This document shows, piece after piece, positions 9,408-18,033 of a stretch of DNA of 53,797 bases; the stretch's first letter is position 1, and the number at the start of each line of letters is the position of its first letter. Both the position numbers and the translations under genes were made by a program. Origin of the DNA: Deltaproteobacteria bacterium (GTDB taxonomy: Bacteria > Desulfobacterota > Desulfarculia > Adiutricales > Adiutricaceae); contig JAISMF010000028.1 in NCBI GenBank assembly GCA_031276865.1, forward strand, positions 1 to 53,797, in the 5' to 3' direction. The notes beneath the pieces are model-generated. The model had not been told where the DNA came from and did not search any database. It saw only the letters and a list, made by a program, of their open reading frames with translations.

Positions 9408-10238
9408 ATGAGCGTCAAGGAAGTAAAACCCACCTCCCCCGGCCGCCGCGGTCAGAGTTACCCCACCTTCGAGGAGATAACCGCGCGGAAGCCCCATAAG
9501 GCCCTCACCCGGCCCAAGCCCCGCACCGGCGGCCGCAACAATTTGGGCCGCGTCACCTGCCGCTTTCGGGGCGGCGGGCACAAGAGGCGCTACCGGGTCA
9601 TAGACTTCAAGCGGGACAAGGAGGGGGTGCCCGGAACCGTCGCCTCCATCGAGTACGACCCCAACCGGGGGGCCCGCATCGCCCTCGTCTCCTATCGGGA
9701 CGGGGACAAGCGCTACATATTGGCCCCTCAGGGCCTCAAAACCGGAGACTTGGTCTTGTCGGCGGAAAAGGCCGACATCCGCCCCGGAAATTCGCTCCCC
9801 TTGGGAAACGTCCCTTTGGGCACCGACGTGCACAACGTGGAGATGAAGCCCGGAAAGGGGGGCCAGCTCGCCCGGGGCGCCGGCAACTCCGCCCAGCTCA
9901 TGGCCAAGGAGGGGGCCTACGTCCTGGTGAAGCTCCCCTCCGGCGAGACCAGGCGCATCCTCTCCCGCTGCCGCGCCACGGTGGGGCAGGTGGGGAACGC
10001 CGAGCGCAACTCCGTTTCCCTCGGGAAAGCCGGCCGCTCCCGCCACTTGGGGCGGAGGCCCCACGTGCGGGGCGTCGCCATGAACCCCGTGGATCACCCC
10101 TTGGGCGGCGGCGAGGGCAAGAGCTCCGGCGGGCGCCACCCGGTCTCGCCCTGGGGCATGCCCACCAAGGGCTACAAAACCAGGAAAAAGTCCAAGCCCA
10201 GCGACCGCTTCATCGTGAAGAGGCGCAAGACCTCCTAA
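9408..10238 (+). CDS. rplB: 50S ribosomal protein L2
   Basis: Large-subunit protein needed for subunit joining and peptidyl transfer. The 276 residues show [41 protein letters not shown], the [11 protein letters not shown] segment and the conserved C-terminal [20 protein letters not shown] with its essential histidine. Length is normal. ATG at 9408 follows a weak AAAAGCGGAA. It lies between rplW and rpsS; the 116-nt spacer after it contains imperfect repeats of a CGAAACGGGGCG-type motif. Confidence 0.98.
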   Translation: MSVKEVKPTSPGRRGQSYPTFEEITARKPHKALTRPKPRTGGRNNLGRVTCRFRGGGHKRRYRVIDFKRDKEGVPGTVASIEYDPNRGARIALVSYRDGDKRYILAPQGLKTGDLVLSAEKADIRPGNSLPLGNVPLGTDVHNVEMKPGKGGQLARGAGNSAQLMAKEGAYVLVKLPSGETRRILSRCRATVGQVGNAERNSVSLGKAGRSRHLGRRPHVRGVAMNPVDHPLGGGEGKSSGGRHPVSPWGMPTKGYKTRKKSKPSDRFIVKRRKTS

Positions 10239-10354
10239 ACTCGCCCTCGGCCCCGAAGGCGCTCGAAACCGGGCGTTCGAAACGGGGCGCTCGAAACGGA
10301 GCGCCCCCGGGCCCGGGTAAAAACCGCCTTCTATTTTTCGTCCGGAGTTTTTCG

Positions 10355-10642
10355 ATGCCCCGCAGCGTGAAAAAAGGTCCCTTCGTGGACGCCCATCTCA
10401 TGACCAAGCTCCAGCAGGCCCGGGAGGCCGGCGACCGCCAGGTGGTGCGGACCTGGTCCCGGCGCAGCACCGTCATCCCCGACATGGTGGGGGTGACCTT
10501 CGCCGTGCACAACGGCCGCAAGTTCCTCCCCGTTTTCGTGACCGAGAACATGGTGGGGCACAAGCTGGGCGAGTTCGCCCCCACCCGCACCTTCTTCGGC
10601 CACGCGGCCGACCGCAAGGTGAAAAAGCCGGCGCGCAAGTAG
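10355..10642 (+). CDS. rpsS: 30S ribosomal protein S19
   Basis: Binds 16S rRNA in the head as a complex with S13. The 95 residues start [15 protein letters not shown] and carry [34 protein letters not shown] and [10 protein letters not shown], all diagnostic. ATG at 10355 is preceded by CCGGAG at about 8 nt. It is followed 19 nt later by rplV. Confidence 0.97.
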   Translation: MPRSVKKGPFVDAHLMTKLQQAREAGDRQVVRTWSRRSTVIPDMVGVTFAVHNGRKFLPVFVTENMVGHKLGEFAPTRTFFGHAADRKVKKPARK

Positions 10643-10661
10643 CCGCGAGAGGAGTTTTACG

Positions 10662-11240
10662 ATGGAGATGGGCGGGGTGGAGAGACTCAACCACCAGGAA
10701 ATCAAGAACCGTCAAAGAGAGGCGCGCGAGGCGCGGATCCCTTCGGGCTTCGCGGCCCGGGGCCGCTTCCTGCGCTGTCCGCCGGACAAGGCGCGCTTGA
10801 GGGCCAAAACCATCGTGGGGAAGCCCGCGGAGGAGGCCCTGTCCATTCTGCGGCACACCCGCTCCAGCGCGGCCCGCCTCATCTACAAAGTGCTCTACGC
10901 CGCCGTGGCCAACCTTAAAAACAGCCTGGAGGATCTGGACGTGAAGGAGCTCTTCGTGAAGAACTGCTTCGCGGACAAGGGCAAGTACTTGAAAAGGCAC
11001 CAGCCCGTCTCCCACGGCAAGGCCGAGCCCATCTTGAAGCGCACCTGCCACATAACCGTGGTCCTGGAAATCCGGAAGCCGGACGAGATGGAAAAGAAGC
11101 GGCGCCGGGAGCGGGACGCGGAGCGGGCGAGGACCCGGGAGAGGTTGAAGGCCCGGGAGAGCTTGAAGGCCCGGGAGAGCTTGAAGGTCCGGGAGAGCTT
11201 GAAGGTCAAGGAGCGGGAGAAGGAAGAGCGGGGGGACTAG
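10662..11240 (+). CDS. rplV: 50S ribosomal protein L22 with repeat-built C-terminal tail
   Basis: L22 lines the exit tunnel. The recognisable core runs from about residue 28 ([20 protein letters not shown], then [20 protein letters not shown]) to about 139 (CHITVVLEI). At 192 aa the protein far exceeds the usual 110: there is a charged N-terminal extension of about 27 residues and a C-terminal tail of about 50. The tail is almost all Arg, Lys, Glu and Leu and ends in an 18-bp tandem repeat encoding LKARES units, so it probably forms a long charged helix. ATG at 10662 follows GAGAGGAG. It lies between rpsS and rpsC as normal. Confidence 0.94.
   Translation: MEMGGVERLNHQEIKNRQREAREARIPSGFAARGRFLRCPPDKARLRAKTIVGKPAEEALSILRHTRSSAARLIYKVLYAAVANLKNSLEDLDVKELFVKNCFADKGKYLKRHQPVSHGKAEPILKRTCHITVVLEIRKPDEMEKKRRRERDAERARTRERLKARESLKARESLKVRESLKVKEREKEERGD
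11145..11216 (+). repeat. 18-bp tandem repeat in the rplV tail
   Basis: TTGAAGGCCCGGGAGAGC is found exactly at 11145-11162 and 11163-11180, with one change at 11181-11198 and a degraded fourth unit at 11199-11216. The period is a multiple of three, so copy-number change keeps the frame. Confidence 0.9.
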
Positions 11241-11451
11241 CGGATTCGCGGTTCTAGAGCGCGGGCGTCTTTTGAAGCCCCGCCCCTTAAGCCCCGCCCC
11301 ATGCGGCCCCCCCCGTTCAACCGTCATGGGTGGCGCCGGCGGGAGGGTTTCAGATTGCGGTTCCGCGTTTTCAAAGAAGCGGACATGTTTTAGAAATCCG
11401 GAGACTTTTTTTCCGGAACGGGTTTTTCGAATTTCAAAGCCGGAGGCGATT

Positions 11452-12147
11452 TTGGGTCAGAAAACACATCCCACGGGATTCAGGCTGGGGGTCATCAAGA
11501 CCTGGGATTCCCGCTGGTACGCCGGCCGGGATTACGGTCTCTACGTGGTGGAGGACAAGCTCATCCGCGACCACGTGAAAAAGAAGCTGGAGCAGGCCTC
11601 GGTGTCGCATTTGGAGATCGAGCGCTTCGCCTCCAAGGTCAAGCTCACCATCTTCACCGCCCGCCCGGGGATAGTCATCGGGAAGAAGGGCCAGGAGATC
11701 GAGAATCTGCGCCGGGAGGTGGAGAGGCTCGTGGAGAAGTCCCGCCGGGGCCGCCCCCGGGAGGGGGAGGCGCAGAAGAACCCCAAGCGCGAGGTCATGA
11801 TCGAGATCAAAGAGGTCCGCAAGCCCGAGATCTGCGCCCAGCTGGTGGCCGAAAACGTCGCCCAGCAGCTCCAGCGCCGGGTGGCCTTCCGCCGGGCCAT
11901 GAAGAAGAGCATGTCCCTGGCCTTCAAGTTCGGGGCCCAGGGCGTGAAGATCCACTGCGCGGGCCGCCTGGGCGGGGCCGAGATGGCCCGCCGCGAGTGG
12001 TACCGGGAGGGGAGGGTCCCCCTCCACACCCTCCGGGCGGACGTGGACTACGGCTTCGCCGAGGCCAAGACCACCTACGGGATCATCGGGGTCAAGGTGC
12101 ACATCTTCAAAGGGGAGATAATAACGAGCGAGGCCCCGCCGGAGTAG
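11452..12147 (+). CDS. rpsC: 30S ribosomal protein S3
   Basis: Head protein at the mRNA entry channel. TTG at 11452 is chosen as start: GGAGG at 11442-11446 has ideal spacing and the product then begins [20 protein letters not shown], exactly the family N-terminus, giving 231 aa. The frame remains open upstream (to a TTG at 11272 and an ATG at 11326), but that stretch is unrelated to S3. The KH domain contains [13 protein letters not shown]; the C-terminal domain has [28 protein letters not shown] and [21 protein letters not shown] 210-nt gap separates it from rplP, unusually long for this junction. Confidence 0.95.
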   Translation: MGQKTHPTGFRLGVIKTWDSRWYAGRDYGLYVVEDKLIRDHVKKKLEQASVSHLEIERFASKVKLTIFTARPGIVIGKKGQEIENLRREVERLVEKSRRGRPREGEAQKNPKREVMIEIKEVRKPEICAQLVAENVAQQLQRRVAFRRAMKKSMSLAFKFGAQGVKIHCAGRLGGAEMARREWYREGRVPLHTLRADVDYGFAEAKTTYGIIGVKVHIFKGEIITSEAPPE

Positions 12148-12358
12148 CCCCCGGGGCGAAATGGAAACCGCGCCGGATAAAAATAGGCCCCCGCTAAGGC
12201 CTTTTCGGGCGCCCATAGGGGTTTTTTAAATTAAGCCCCCTTACCCCCACCGGGACCCCCTTCTTTCGAAAGGGGCCCGCGCCAACCCAAAGCGCTTTTC
12301 GTCCTTAAGCGGATTCGGCTTAAGGTTTTAGTAAATTTCAGTCCATTTTGGTGCCGTC

Positions 12359-12775
12359 ATGCTTTCACCCAAACGAACCAGATACCGCAAACAGCAAAAG
12401 GGCCGCCGGGGCGGCCAGGCCAAGGGCGGCTTCAATCTCGATTTCGGCCGCTTCGGTCTGCTCTCGCTTTCCCGGGGCTACCTTTCGAGCCAGCAGATAG
12501 AGGCCGGCCGGGTGGCCATCAACCGCCACGTGAAGCGCGGCGGGCGCTTATGGTGCCGGGTCTTTCCCGACAAGCCCGTCTGCAAGAAGCCCGCCGAGAC
12601 GAGGATGGGCAAGGGCAAGGGGGCGCCCGAGGGCTGGGTGGCCGTGGTGAAGCCGGGGAGGCTTCTTTTCGAAATGGACGGGGTGAACGAGCCCGTGGCC
12701 CGGGAGGCCATGCGCCTGTGCGCGAACAAGCTGCCCTTCGCCACCCGCTTCGTCGTCAGGGGGGAGATACTGTGA
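12359..12775 (+). CDS. rplP: 50S ribosomal protein L16
   Basis: Organises the A-site region of the large subunit. The 138 residues start [19 protein letters not shown] and carry [20 protein letters not shown], a [13 protein letters not shown] segment and [19 protein letters not shown], all standard. It overlaps the rpmC start (GTGA at 12772-12775), suggesting translational coupling. The long upstream spacer holds a CCCCTT/AAGGGG-type inverted repeat around 12257-12275 without a T-run. Confidence 0.97.
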   Translation: MLSPKRTRYRKQQKGRRGGQAKGGFNLDFGRFGLLSLSRGYLSSQQIEAGRVAINRHVKRGGRLWCRVFPDKPVCKKPAETRMGKGKGAPEGWVAVVKPGRLLFEMDGVNEPVAREAMRLCANKLPFATRFVVRGEIL

Positions 12776-12996
12776 AAAAGCGCGATTCCGAGCACGTCGA
12801 CTATAAAACCCTGACCCTTTCCGAGCTGAAAGAGCGGGAGGGGGCGTTGAGGAAGTCCATCTTCGCTCTCAGGATGGAGCTGGCCGTGAACAAGCTCAAA
12901 AACCATCGGAGCATCCGCTACACCCGCCGCGAGCTGGCGAGGCTCCTCACCGTCCTCAATCAGAAAAGACAAACCGGCCGCGGCCGGAACCAGTAG
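12772..12996 (+). CDS. rpmC: 50S ribosomal protein L29
   Basis: Small two-helix protein near the tunnel exit. The GTG at 12772 overlaps the rplP stop and is preceded by AGGGGGGAG; the 74-aa product reads [39 protein letters not shown] and [13 protein letters not shown], matching the L29 helices. It lies in the invariant rplP-rpmC-rpsQ position, 8 nt before the rpsQ start. Confidence 0.95.
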   Translation: MKKRDSEHVDYKTLTLSELKEREGALRKSIFALRMELAVNKLKNHRSIRYTRRELARLLTVLNQKRQTGRGRNQ

Positions 12997-13004
12997 GTAA
13001 GATA

Positions 13005-13262
13005 GTGGAAGAAAGGCGCCCCAATCAGACACTCACCGGAGTGGTGGTCTCGGACAAGATGGACAAGACCGTGGTGGTCCTGGTGAACCGCCAGGTGAAG
13101 CATCCGGTCTACAAGAAGTATATCCGCCGCCGGGCCAAGTTCATGGCCCACGACGAGAAGAACCTGGCCCGCATGGGCGACACGGTGGAGATAATCCAGT
13201 CCAGGCCGCTTTCCAAGCTTAAACGCTGGAGGCTCATCAAGGTGCTCGCCAGCCGGGCCTGA
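13005..13262 (+). CDS. rpsQ: 30S ribosomal protein S17
   Basis: Primary 16S rRNA binder in the 30S body. The 85 residues contain [40 protein letters not shown] and the [19 protein letters not shown] motif, all diagnostic. It starts at GTG 13005, with an AGGT near the rpmC stop as a modest ribosome binding site. Normal length and position before rplN. Confidence 0.96.
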   Translation: MEERRPNQTLTGVVVSDKMDKTVVVLVNRQVKHPVYKKYIRRRAKFMAHDEKNLARMGDTVEIIQSRPLSKLKRWRLIKVLASRA

Positions 13263-13294
13263 AGGCGGCGTTTTTTCAAGCTGGAGGCGTAAAA

Positions 13295-13663
13295 ATGATT
13301 CAACCGGAAACCCGGCTCACGGTGGCCGACAACTCCGGAGCCAAAGAGGTGGCCTGCATCAAGGTCCTCGGCGGCTCCAGGAGGCGCTACGCCTCCTTAG
13401 GCGACATCATCGTGGTCTCGGTGAAGGAGGCCCTCCCCAATTCCAAGGTGAAGAAGGGCGACAAGGCCAAGGCGGTCATCGTGCGGACGGTGAAGGAGGT
13501 GGGCCGCCAGGACGGCTCCTACATCAAGTTCGACGACAACTCCGCCGTCTTGATCAACAAGGATCGGGAGCCCGTGGGCACCCGCATCTTCGGGCCCGTG
13601 GCCCGGGAGCTGAGGGCCAGGCGCTTCACGAAGATCGTGTCCCTCGCGCCGGAGGTCATTTAA
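13295..13663 (+). CDS. rplN: 50S ribosomal protein L14
   Basis: Large-subunit protein forming an intersubunit bridge. The 122 residues carry [19 protein letters not shown], the [18 protein letters not shown] segment, [20 protein letters not shown] and [14 protein letters not shown] at 13295 has CTGGAGG upstream. It abuts rplX directly, with TAA followed by ATG, so the two are probably coupled. Confidence 0.98.
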   Translation: MIQPETRLTVADNSGAKEVACIKVLGGSRRRYASLGDIIVVSVKEALPNSKVKKGDKAKAVIVRTVKEVGRQDGSYIKFDDNSAVLINKDREPVGTRIFGPVARELRARRFTKIVSLAPEVI

Positions 13664-14059
13664 ATGAGAGGCGTTCCCCCCAGAGCCGGAAAACCCCAAA
13701 AGTTGGTGAAAAACCCCTTCCGCAAAGGCGACGTGCTGCACGTGATCTCCGGATCCTCCTCCGGCAAGTTCGGGGAGTACCAGTCCTTCGACCCCAAAAC
13801 CGGGCGGGTGGTGATTAAAGGCGTGAACATGGGCGATCGGCACGTGAAGCCCAGGCCGGACAAAAACGTGGAGGGGGGGATCGTGAAAGTCGAGCGCTCC
13901 ATCCACCACTCGAACATCATGGTGCGCTGCCCCTCCTGCGCGAAGCCCGTGCGGCCCAAGGCCGGCTTCACCGAGACCATGGCCGAGGGAAAGACGGTGC
14001 GTAAAAAGCGCCGCGTCTGCCGCGCCTGTCTGAAGGACATGGACGCCTTGAAAAAATAA
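13664..14059 (+). CDS. rplX: 50S ribosomal protein L24
   Basis: Assembly-initiator protein of the large subunit. The 131 residues include a KOW-type start ([20 protein letters not shown]), [15 protein letters not shown] and [17 protein letters not shown]. Cysteines in CPSC and CRAC near the C-terminus form the zinc-ribbon-like pair seen in many bacterial L24s. Somewhat longer than the usual 105 aa because of both ends. The ATG at 13664 immediately follows the rplN stop and has CGGAGG upstream. A terminator-like hairpin overlaps its stop region. Confidence 0.96.
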   Translation: MRGVPPRAGKPQKLVKNPFRKGDVLHVISGSSSGKFGEYQSFDPKTGRVVIKGVNMGDRHVKPRPDKNVEGGIVKVERSIHHSNIMVRCPSCAKPVRPKAGFTETMAEGKTVRKKRRVCRACLKDMDALKK

Positions 14060-14092
14060 AGGCCTCGGCCGGATCTTTTCGGGCCTTTTTTT
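14058..14092 (+). terminator. Terminator-like hairpin between rplX and rplE
   Basis: AAAGGCC (14058-14064) pairs with GGCCTTT (14082-14088), with the T-run continuing to 14092. The 17-nt loop is long, so strength is uncertain. It lies inside the ribosomal operon, in a 128-nt spacer that is unusually long for this junction. Confidence 0.4.
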
Positions 14093-14187
14093 GGATCCCC
14101 CGCGTCTTTCGCCTTCGCGCCCTTTTTTCCGTTTTCCAAGGCTTTTTTCCGCTTTCCCCTTTTCCCATATTTCTCCGAGGCCGATTT

Positions 14188-14751
14188 ATGACGTTCACCC
14201 AGCCCCCCAGACTCAAAGAGCACTACCGGAACACCGTGGCGCCGGCGCTTTTAAAGGAGTTCGGCTATAAAAACGTGAACCAGGTGCCCCGCCTGGTGAA
14301 GGTCACCTTGAACATCGGCCTGGGCGAGGCCATCGACAACCCCAAGCTCCTCGACTCCGCCCAGGCCGAGCTCACCATGATAAGCGGCCAGAAATCCGTC
14401 ATCACCCGGGCCAAGCGGAACATCGCGGCCTTCAAGCTGCGGGAAAAGACCCCCATCGGGGTGACGGTGACTTTGCGCCGCGACCGCATGCACTACTTTT
14501 TAGACAAGCTCATCAACATCGTCCTTCCCCGGGTGCGGGATTTTCGGGGGGTCTCCCCCCAGGCCTTCGACGGCCGCGGCAACTACACCTTGGGTTTAAA
14601 GGAGCACATCATCTTCCCCGAGATCGACTACGACAAGGTGGACAAGGTCAAGGGCTTGAACATAACCATCGTGACCACGGCCAAGAACGACGGCGAGGCC
14701 CGGTCCCTTTTAACCGGACTCGGCATGCCCTTTAAAAAGAGCGCCGGCTGA
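14188..14751 (+). CDS. rplE: 50S ribosomal protein L5
   Basis: Binds 5S rRNA and contacts P-site tRNA. The 187 residues contain [72 protein letters not shown] and the [20 protein letters not shown] signature. Normal length. ATG at 14188 lacks a strong Shine-Dalgarno; GAGG lies about 10 nt upstream. A 119-nt spacer follows before rpsZ. Confidence 0.97.
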   Translation: MTFTQPPRLKEHYRNTVAPALLKEFGYKNVNQVPRLVKVTLNIGLGEAIDNPKLLDSAQAELTMISGQKSVITRAKRNIAAFKLREKTPIGVTVTLRRDRMHYFLDKLINIVLPRVRDFRGVSPQAFDGRGNYTLGLKEHIIFPEIDYDKVDKVKGLNITIVTTAKNDGEARSLLTGLGMPFKKSAG

Positions 14752-14870
14752 AAGGCCTCGGCGCCTTCGGGCTTTTCGGCCCCGGCCCCGCGTTTTTCCC
14801 TCTTTCTCCGCCGGGAGAAGATCCCGGCCCCAGCATTTCCCCGCGGATTTTTCAGGAGCCCCAAGAAAAA

Positions 14871-15056
14871 ATGGCTAAGACCTCCATGATCGTGAAGGCC
14901 CGGCGCCGGCCGAAATTCTCGTCTCGGGCCTACAACCGCTGCCCGGTGTGCGGGCGCCCCCGGGCCTATCTCAGGCGTTTCAACCTCTGCCGCATTTGTT
15001 TCCGGAAAATGGCCCTGGCGGGCGAGATTCCGGGCGTGCTTAAAGCCAGCTGGTAA
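14871..15056 (+). CDS. rpsZ: 30S ribosomal protein S14, zinc-binding type
   Basis: Head protein of the small subunit. At 61 aa with CPVC and CRIC cysteine pairs (in [15 protein letters not shown] and [11 protein letters not shown]), this is the short zinc-binding S14 form rather than the roughly 100-aa zinc-free form. It ends in the normal GVLKASW. Position between rplE and rpsH is standard. Growth with this form requires zinc for S14 folding, as known for the family. The symbol rpsN is also used. Confidence 0.96.
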   Translation: MAKTSMIVKARRRPKFSSRAYNRCPVCGRPRAYLRRFNLCRICFRKMALAGEIPGVLKASW

Positions 15057-15068
15057 GGGGGTTTTTTT

Positions 15069-15467
15069 ATGACCATGACCGATCCCGTCGCCGATCTCCT
15101 CACCCGGGTCCGAAACGCCGTGGGCGCCCGCCACGACCGGGTGGACATACCCGCCTCCCGGCTCAAGGTGGCCATCGTGCGCATTTTAAAAGACGAGGGC
15201 TTCATCAAGAACTTCAAGGTCTCCCGGGACAACCAGCAGGGGCTTATCCGGATCTTTTTGAAATACACCGACCGCGACACGCCGGTGATCAAGGGCCTGG
15301 CCCGGGTCTCCAAGCCCGGCCGCCGCGTCTACCAGAAGGCCTCCGAAATCGAGCCCGTGCTCTCCGGTCTCGGGATCCTTATCGTCTCCACCTCCCGGGG
15401 CGTGATGACGGACAAGGAGGCCAGGCGTCACAACCTGGGGGGCGAGTCCATCTGCCGCGTCTGGTAG
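15069..15467 (+). CDS. rpsH: 30S ribosomal protein S8
   Basis: Core 16S rRNA binder; in E. coli it represses the spc operon. The 132 residues start [20 protein letters not shown] and end with the S8 signature [20 protein letters not shown] followed by SICRVW. ATG at 15069 follows AAGGGGG; an in-frame ATG at 15075 is an alternative. Only 12 nt separates it from rpsZ. Confidence 0.97.
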   Translation: MTMTDPVADLLTRVRNAVGARHDRVDIPASRLKVAIVRILKDEGFIKNFKVSRDNQQGLIRIFLKYTDRDTPVIKGLARVSKPGRRVYQKASEIEPVLSGLGILIVSTSRGVMTDKEARRHNLGGESICRVW

Positions 15468-15570
15468 GGGGCCTTTAATGGCGCCCCCCCGGGGGCGCCC
15501 GGGGAGGGGTTCGCCGGAAAAGTTCAGGGGGAAGGATTTACATGAAAAGGCGCGTGAAAAGGTGCGATAG

Positions 15571-16116
15571 ATGTCCAGAATAGGAAAGCTCCCCGTGGCT
15601 CTGCCTTCCGGGGTGGAGGTCAAAACCAACGGCCGCGACGTGGAGGTCAAGGGTCCCGGGGGGACGCTCAAAAGAACCCTCCCTCCGGAGGTCGCCTTGG
15701 TGGCGGAGTCCGGAAGCCTGCGGATAGAGCCCAGGGCCGGCTCCCCCGCGGTGAAAAGCCTCTGGGGCCTCTCCCGCACCCTGGTTTCCAACATGGTGGA
15801 GGGGGTGCACAAGGGCTTCTCCAAGACCTTGGAGATCGTGGGCGTGGGCTGGAAGGTGGAAGAGGAGGGGAAGGACTCCCTGCGCTTCAGTTTGGGTTTC
15901 TCGCATCCGGTGCTTTTCAAGCTCCCCCCGGGCGTGAGCTCCAAGGTGGAGGCCAAGGCCGGAAAGATCACCCTCATTTCCGCCGACAAGGAGCTCTTGG
16001 GACAGACGGCCGCGACCATCAGGCGTCTTCGGCCCCCCGAACCCTACAAGGGGAAGGGAATCAAGTATCAAGGCGAGGTGATCCGCCGCAAGGTGGGCAA
16101 GGCCGGCGGGAAGTAG
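15571..16116 (+). CDS. rplF: 50S ribosomal protein L6
   Basis: Large-subunit protein near the sarcin-ricin loop. The 181 residues start MSRIGKLPVALPSGVEVK, carry VKGPGGTLKR, the internal L6 repeat with KTLEIVGVGWKVEE and GFSHPVLF, and the C-terminal RRPPEPYKGKGI-type motif (LRPPEPYKGKGIKYQGE). ATG at 15571 is preceded by AAGGTG. A 103-nt gap to rpsH includes a short AUG-initiated frame at 15542 that ends just before rplF and is probably meaningless. Confidence 0.97.
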   Translation: MSRIGKLPVALPSGVEVKTNGRDVEVKGPGGTLKRTLPPEVALVAESGSLRIEPRAGSPAVKSLWGLSRTLVSNMVEGVHKGFSKTLEIVGVGWKVEEEGKDSLRFSLGFSHPVLFKLPPGVSSKVEAKAGKITLISADKELLGQTAATIRRLRPPEPYKGKGIKYQGEVIRRKVGKAGGK

Positions 16117-16194
16117 CCCGCGCGCCCCTTTCGGGGGCGCTCTCGGGGCCTTTTTCGTGTTTTTTTTTAGTTTTTTTCCCGTTTAAGGATTCCC

Positions 16195-16560
16195 ATGTCT
16201 AGAAACCTCAAAGATAACGCCCGTTTAAGCCGCCAGAAAAGGGTCCGCAAAAAGGTGCGGGGCACCCCCGGGCGCCCCCGGCTCTCGGTCTTCCGCTCGG
16301 CCCGGCACATCTACGTCCAGGCCGTGGACGACTTGGGGGCCGTGACCTTGGCCGCGGCCTCCACCCTCACGCCCGCGCTGCGCGAGTCCGTCAAAGGGGA
16401 GAAGAAGTCCCCCTCCGCCCGGCTGGTGGGGAAAAAGATAGCCGAGATCCTCCTTTCCCAAGGCGTGCGGGACGTCGTTTTCGACCGCAACGGTTTTCTG
16501 TACCACGGAAGGGTGAAAGCCCTCTCCGAGGGCGCCCGGGAGGGCGGCCTCAACTTTTAG
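16195..16560 (+). CDS. rplR: 50S ribosomal protein L18
   Basis: 5S rRNA-binding protein. The 121 residues include the basic N-terminus with RLSRQKRVRKKVRGTPGRPR, LSVFRSARHIYVQAVDD and the C-terminal VVFDRNGFLYHGRVKALSEG signature followed by AREGGLNF. ATG at 16195 has AAGGA about 8 nt upstream. The 78-nt spacer before it carries a GC-rich hairpin followed by T-rich runs. It precedes rpsE by 39 nt. Confidence 0.97.
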   Translation: MSRNLKDNARLSRQKRVRKKVRGTPGRPRLSVFRSARHIYVQAVDDLGAVTLAAASTLTPALRESVKGEKKSPSARLVGKKIAEILLSQGVRDVVFDRNGFLYHGRVKALSEGAREGGLNF

Positions 16561-16599
16561 CCCGCGGCCCCCGGGCCAGGGCGATGGGAGAATTTTTAG

Positions 16600-17103
16600 G
16601 TGGCTTATTTTAAAGAGACGGAGGAGAACGCCCTCATAGACAGGGTGGTGCACGTGAACCGCGTGGCCAAGGTGGTGAAGGGCGGACGCCGCTTCTCCTT
16701 TTCGGCCATCGTGGTGGTGGGGGACGGCAAGGGCCGGGTGGGCTACGGTCTGGGGAAGGCCCTGGAGGTGCCCGAGGCCATCCGGAAGGGTTCCGAGAGG
16801 GCCAAAAAGAATTTGGTGCCGGTGGATCTGGCCGGCACGACGGTCCCGCACGCCGCTTTGGGCGCCTCCGGCTCGGGGCGGGTGCTGTTGAAGCCCGCGG
16901 CCAAGGGCACGGGCGTCATCGCCGGCGGCTCGGTGCGGGCCGTGGTGGAGGCCGCCGGGGTGAAGGACCTTTTAAGCAAGGTCATAGGCTCCAACAACCC
17001 CCACAACGTGGTGCGGGCCACCATGGACGCCTTGAAGCAGATGAAGCTCTCCAAGACCGTGGCCCGGGAGAGGGGCGTCCCGCCGGAAAGGCTGCGGGTC
17101 TGA
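16600..17103 (+). CDS. rpsE: 30S ribosomal protein S5
   Basis: Accuracy-related small-subunit protein. The 167 residues show [40 protein letters not shown] and the C-terminal [20 protein letters not shown] followed by [18 protein letters not shown] at 16600 is the start, with GGGAG about 10 nt upstream. The terminator-like hairpin beginning 3 nt after its stop is unusual inside this operon. Confidence 0.97.
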   Translation: MAYFKETEENALIDRVVHVNRVAKVVKGGRRFSFSAIVVVGDGKGRVGYGLGKALEVPEAIRKGSERAKKNLVPVDLAGTTVPHAALGASGSGRVLLKPAAKGTGVIAGGSVRAVVEAAGVKDLLSKVIGSNNPHNVVRATMDALKQMKLSKTVARERGVPPERLRV

Positions 17104-17105
17104 GA

Positions 17106-17129
17106 CCCGAAATCTTTCGGGGCTTTTTT
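17106..17129 (+). terminator. Intrinsic-terminator-like hairpin after rpsE
   Basis: CCCGAAA (17106-17112) pairs with TTTCGGG (17115-17121), followed by GC and six Ts (17124-17129). As drawn the loop is two bases, so the top A-T pair probably opens. The shape fits an intrinsic terminator or attenuator, yet rpmD, rplO and secY follow on the same strand. Confidence 0.5.
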
Positions 17130-17172
17130 CCTCCGGTCTTTTTTCCGGCGGTCTTTAGACAAGGAGTTTTCC

Positions 17173-17361
17173 ATGACGGAACCGAAGCGCGTCCGGATCA
17201 CCCAGATCCGCAGCCAGATAGGGAGGCTTCCCTCGCATAGGGCCACCATCCGCGCCCTGGGCCTGAAAAAGATAGGCCGAAGCGTGGAGAAGACGGCCGA
17301 CCCCCCCGTTTTGGGCATGATCCGGAAGGTTTCCTACCTTTTAAAGGTGGAGGAGCTGTAA
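17173..17361 (+). CDS. rpmD: 50S ribosomal protein L30
   Basis: Small large-subunit protein, absent from some bacterial lineages. The 62 residues read VRITQIRSQIGRLPSHRATI and LGLKKIGRSVEKTADPPVLG, then MIRKVSYLLKVEEL, a clear L30. ATG at 17173 follows AAGGAG. It lies between rpsE and rplO as usual, but with spacers of 69 nt before and 150 nt after. Confidence 0.96.
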   Translation: MTEPKRVRITQIRSQIGRLPSHRATIRALGLKKIGRSVEKTADPPVLGMIRKVSYLLKVEEL

Positions 17362-17511
17362 AGCCCCCATAAGCGCCCCGAAACGGATCCTTCGGGATCC
17401 TTGGGGGTCGCCTTGAATTTGGCCGGCGCCTGGGCGGGGCTTTCCCCCGAAGGCGCGCCCCCCGCCCGTCTTTCGGCAAGGCCGCGGGCGATTGTTTTTT
17501 AGGAGAGGGAG

Positions 17512-17991
17512 ATGGAACTCTACGATCTAAAGCCCCCCCGGGGCTCCAGAAAGACGAAGAAGAGGGTGGGCCGGGGCGAGGCCTCGGGCTGGGGCAAGAC
17601 CTCCGGCCGGGGGAGCAAGGGCCAGAAATCCCGCTCCGGCGGCGGCGCGCCCCCCTGGTTCGAGGGGGGGCAGATGCCCCTGCAGCGCCGGCTTCCCAAG
17701 CGGGGCTTCACCAACGTGTTTAAAAAAAGGGTGGAGATCGTGAATCTGGGGAGCTTGAACGTCTTTAACGAGGGCGAAGAGCTCTCCTCCGAGACCTTGG
17801 CCGCCCGGGGCCTCGCGGCCCCGGGTCGGCCCGTGAAGCTTTTGGCCAAGGGCGAACTCGACCGCGGACTCGTCTTGACGGTCGAGGCGGCCTCCGCCCA
17901 GGCCGTGGCGAAGGTGGAGGGCCGGGGCGGCCGGGTGATCATCCGCCCCTTCCCCCAAAAGAAGAAGAAGGCGGAGGAGTCCGGAGACTAA
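17512..17991 (+). CDS. rplO: 50S ribosomal protein L15
   Basis: Late-assembly large-subunit protein. The 159 residues contain the basic GSRKTKKRVGRGEASGWGKT stretch and GRGSKGQKSRSGGG, FEGGQMPLQRRLPKRGF, and a C-terminal domain with PVKLLAKGELDRGLVLTVEA. The lysine-rich end (KKKKAEESGD) is slightly extended. ATG at 17512 has a strong AGGAGAGGGAG site. It precedes secY by 42 nt. Confidence 0.97.
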   Translation: MELYDLKPPRGSRKTKKRVGRGEASGWGKTSGRGSKGQKSRSGGGAPPWFEGGQMPLQRRLPKRGFTNVFKKRVEIVNLGSLNVFNEGEELSSETLAARGLAAPGRPVKLLAKGELDRGLVLTVEAASAQAVAKVEGRGGRVIIRPFPQKKKKAEESGD

Positions 17992-18033
17992 ATTCGGGGC
18001 GCCCCCTTCCGGGGCGCGGAAGGAAGCTTTGAG

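Noticed and set aside
8937..10139. 400-codon open frame on the minus strand
   Set aside because: Antisense to rplW and rplB, which are certain. No ribosome binding site or family features.
11272..11451. 60-residue N-terminal extension of S3
   Set aside because: The TTG at 11452 has a strong ribosome binding site and gives the universal GQKTHP N-terminus.
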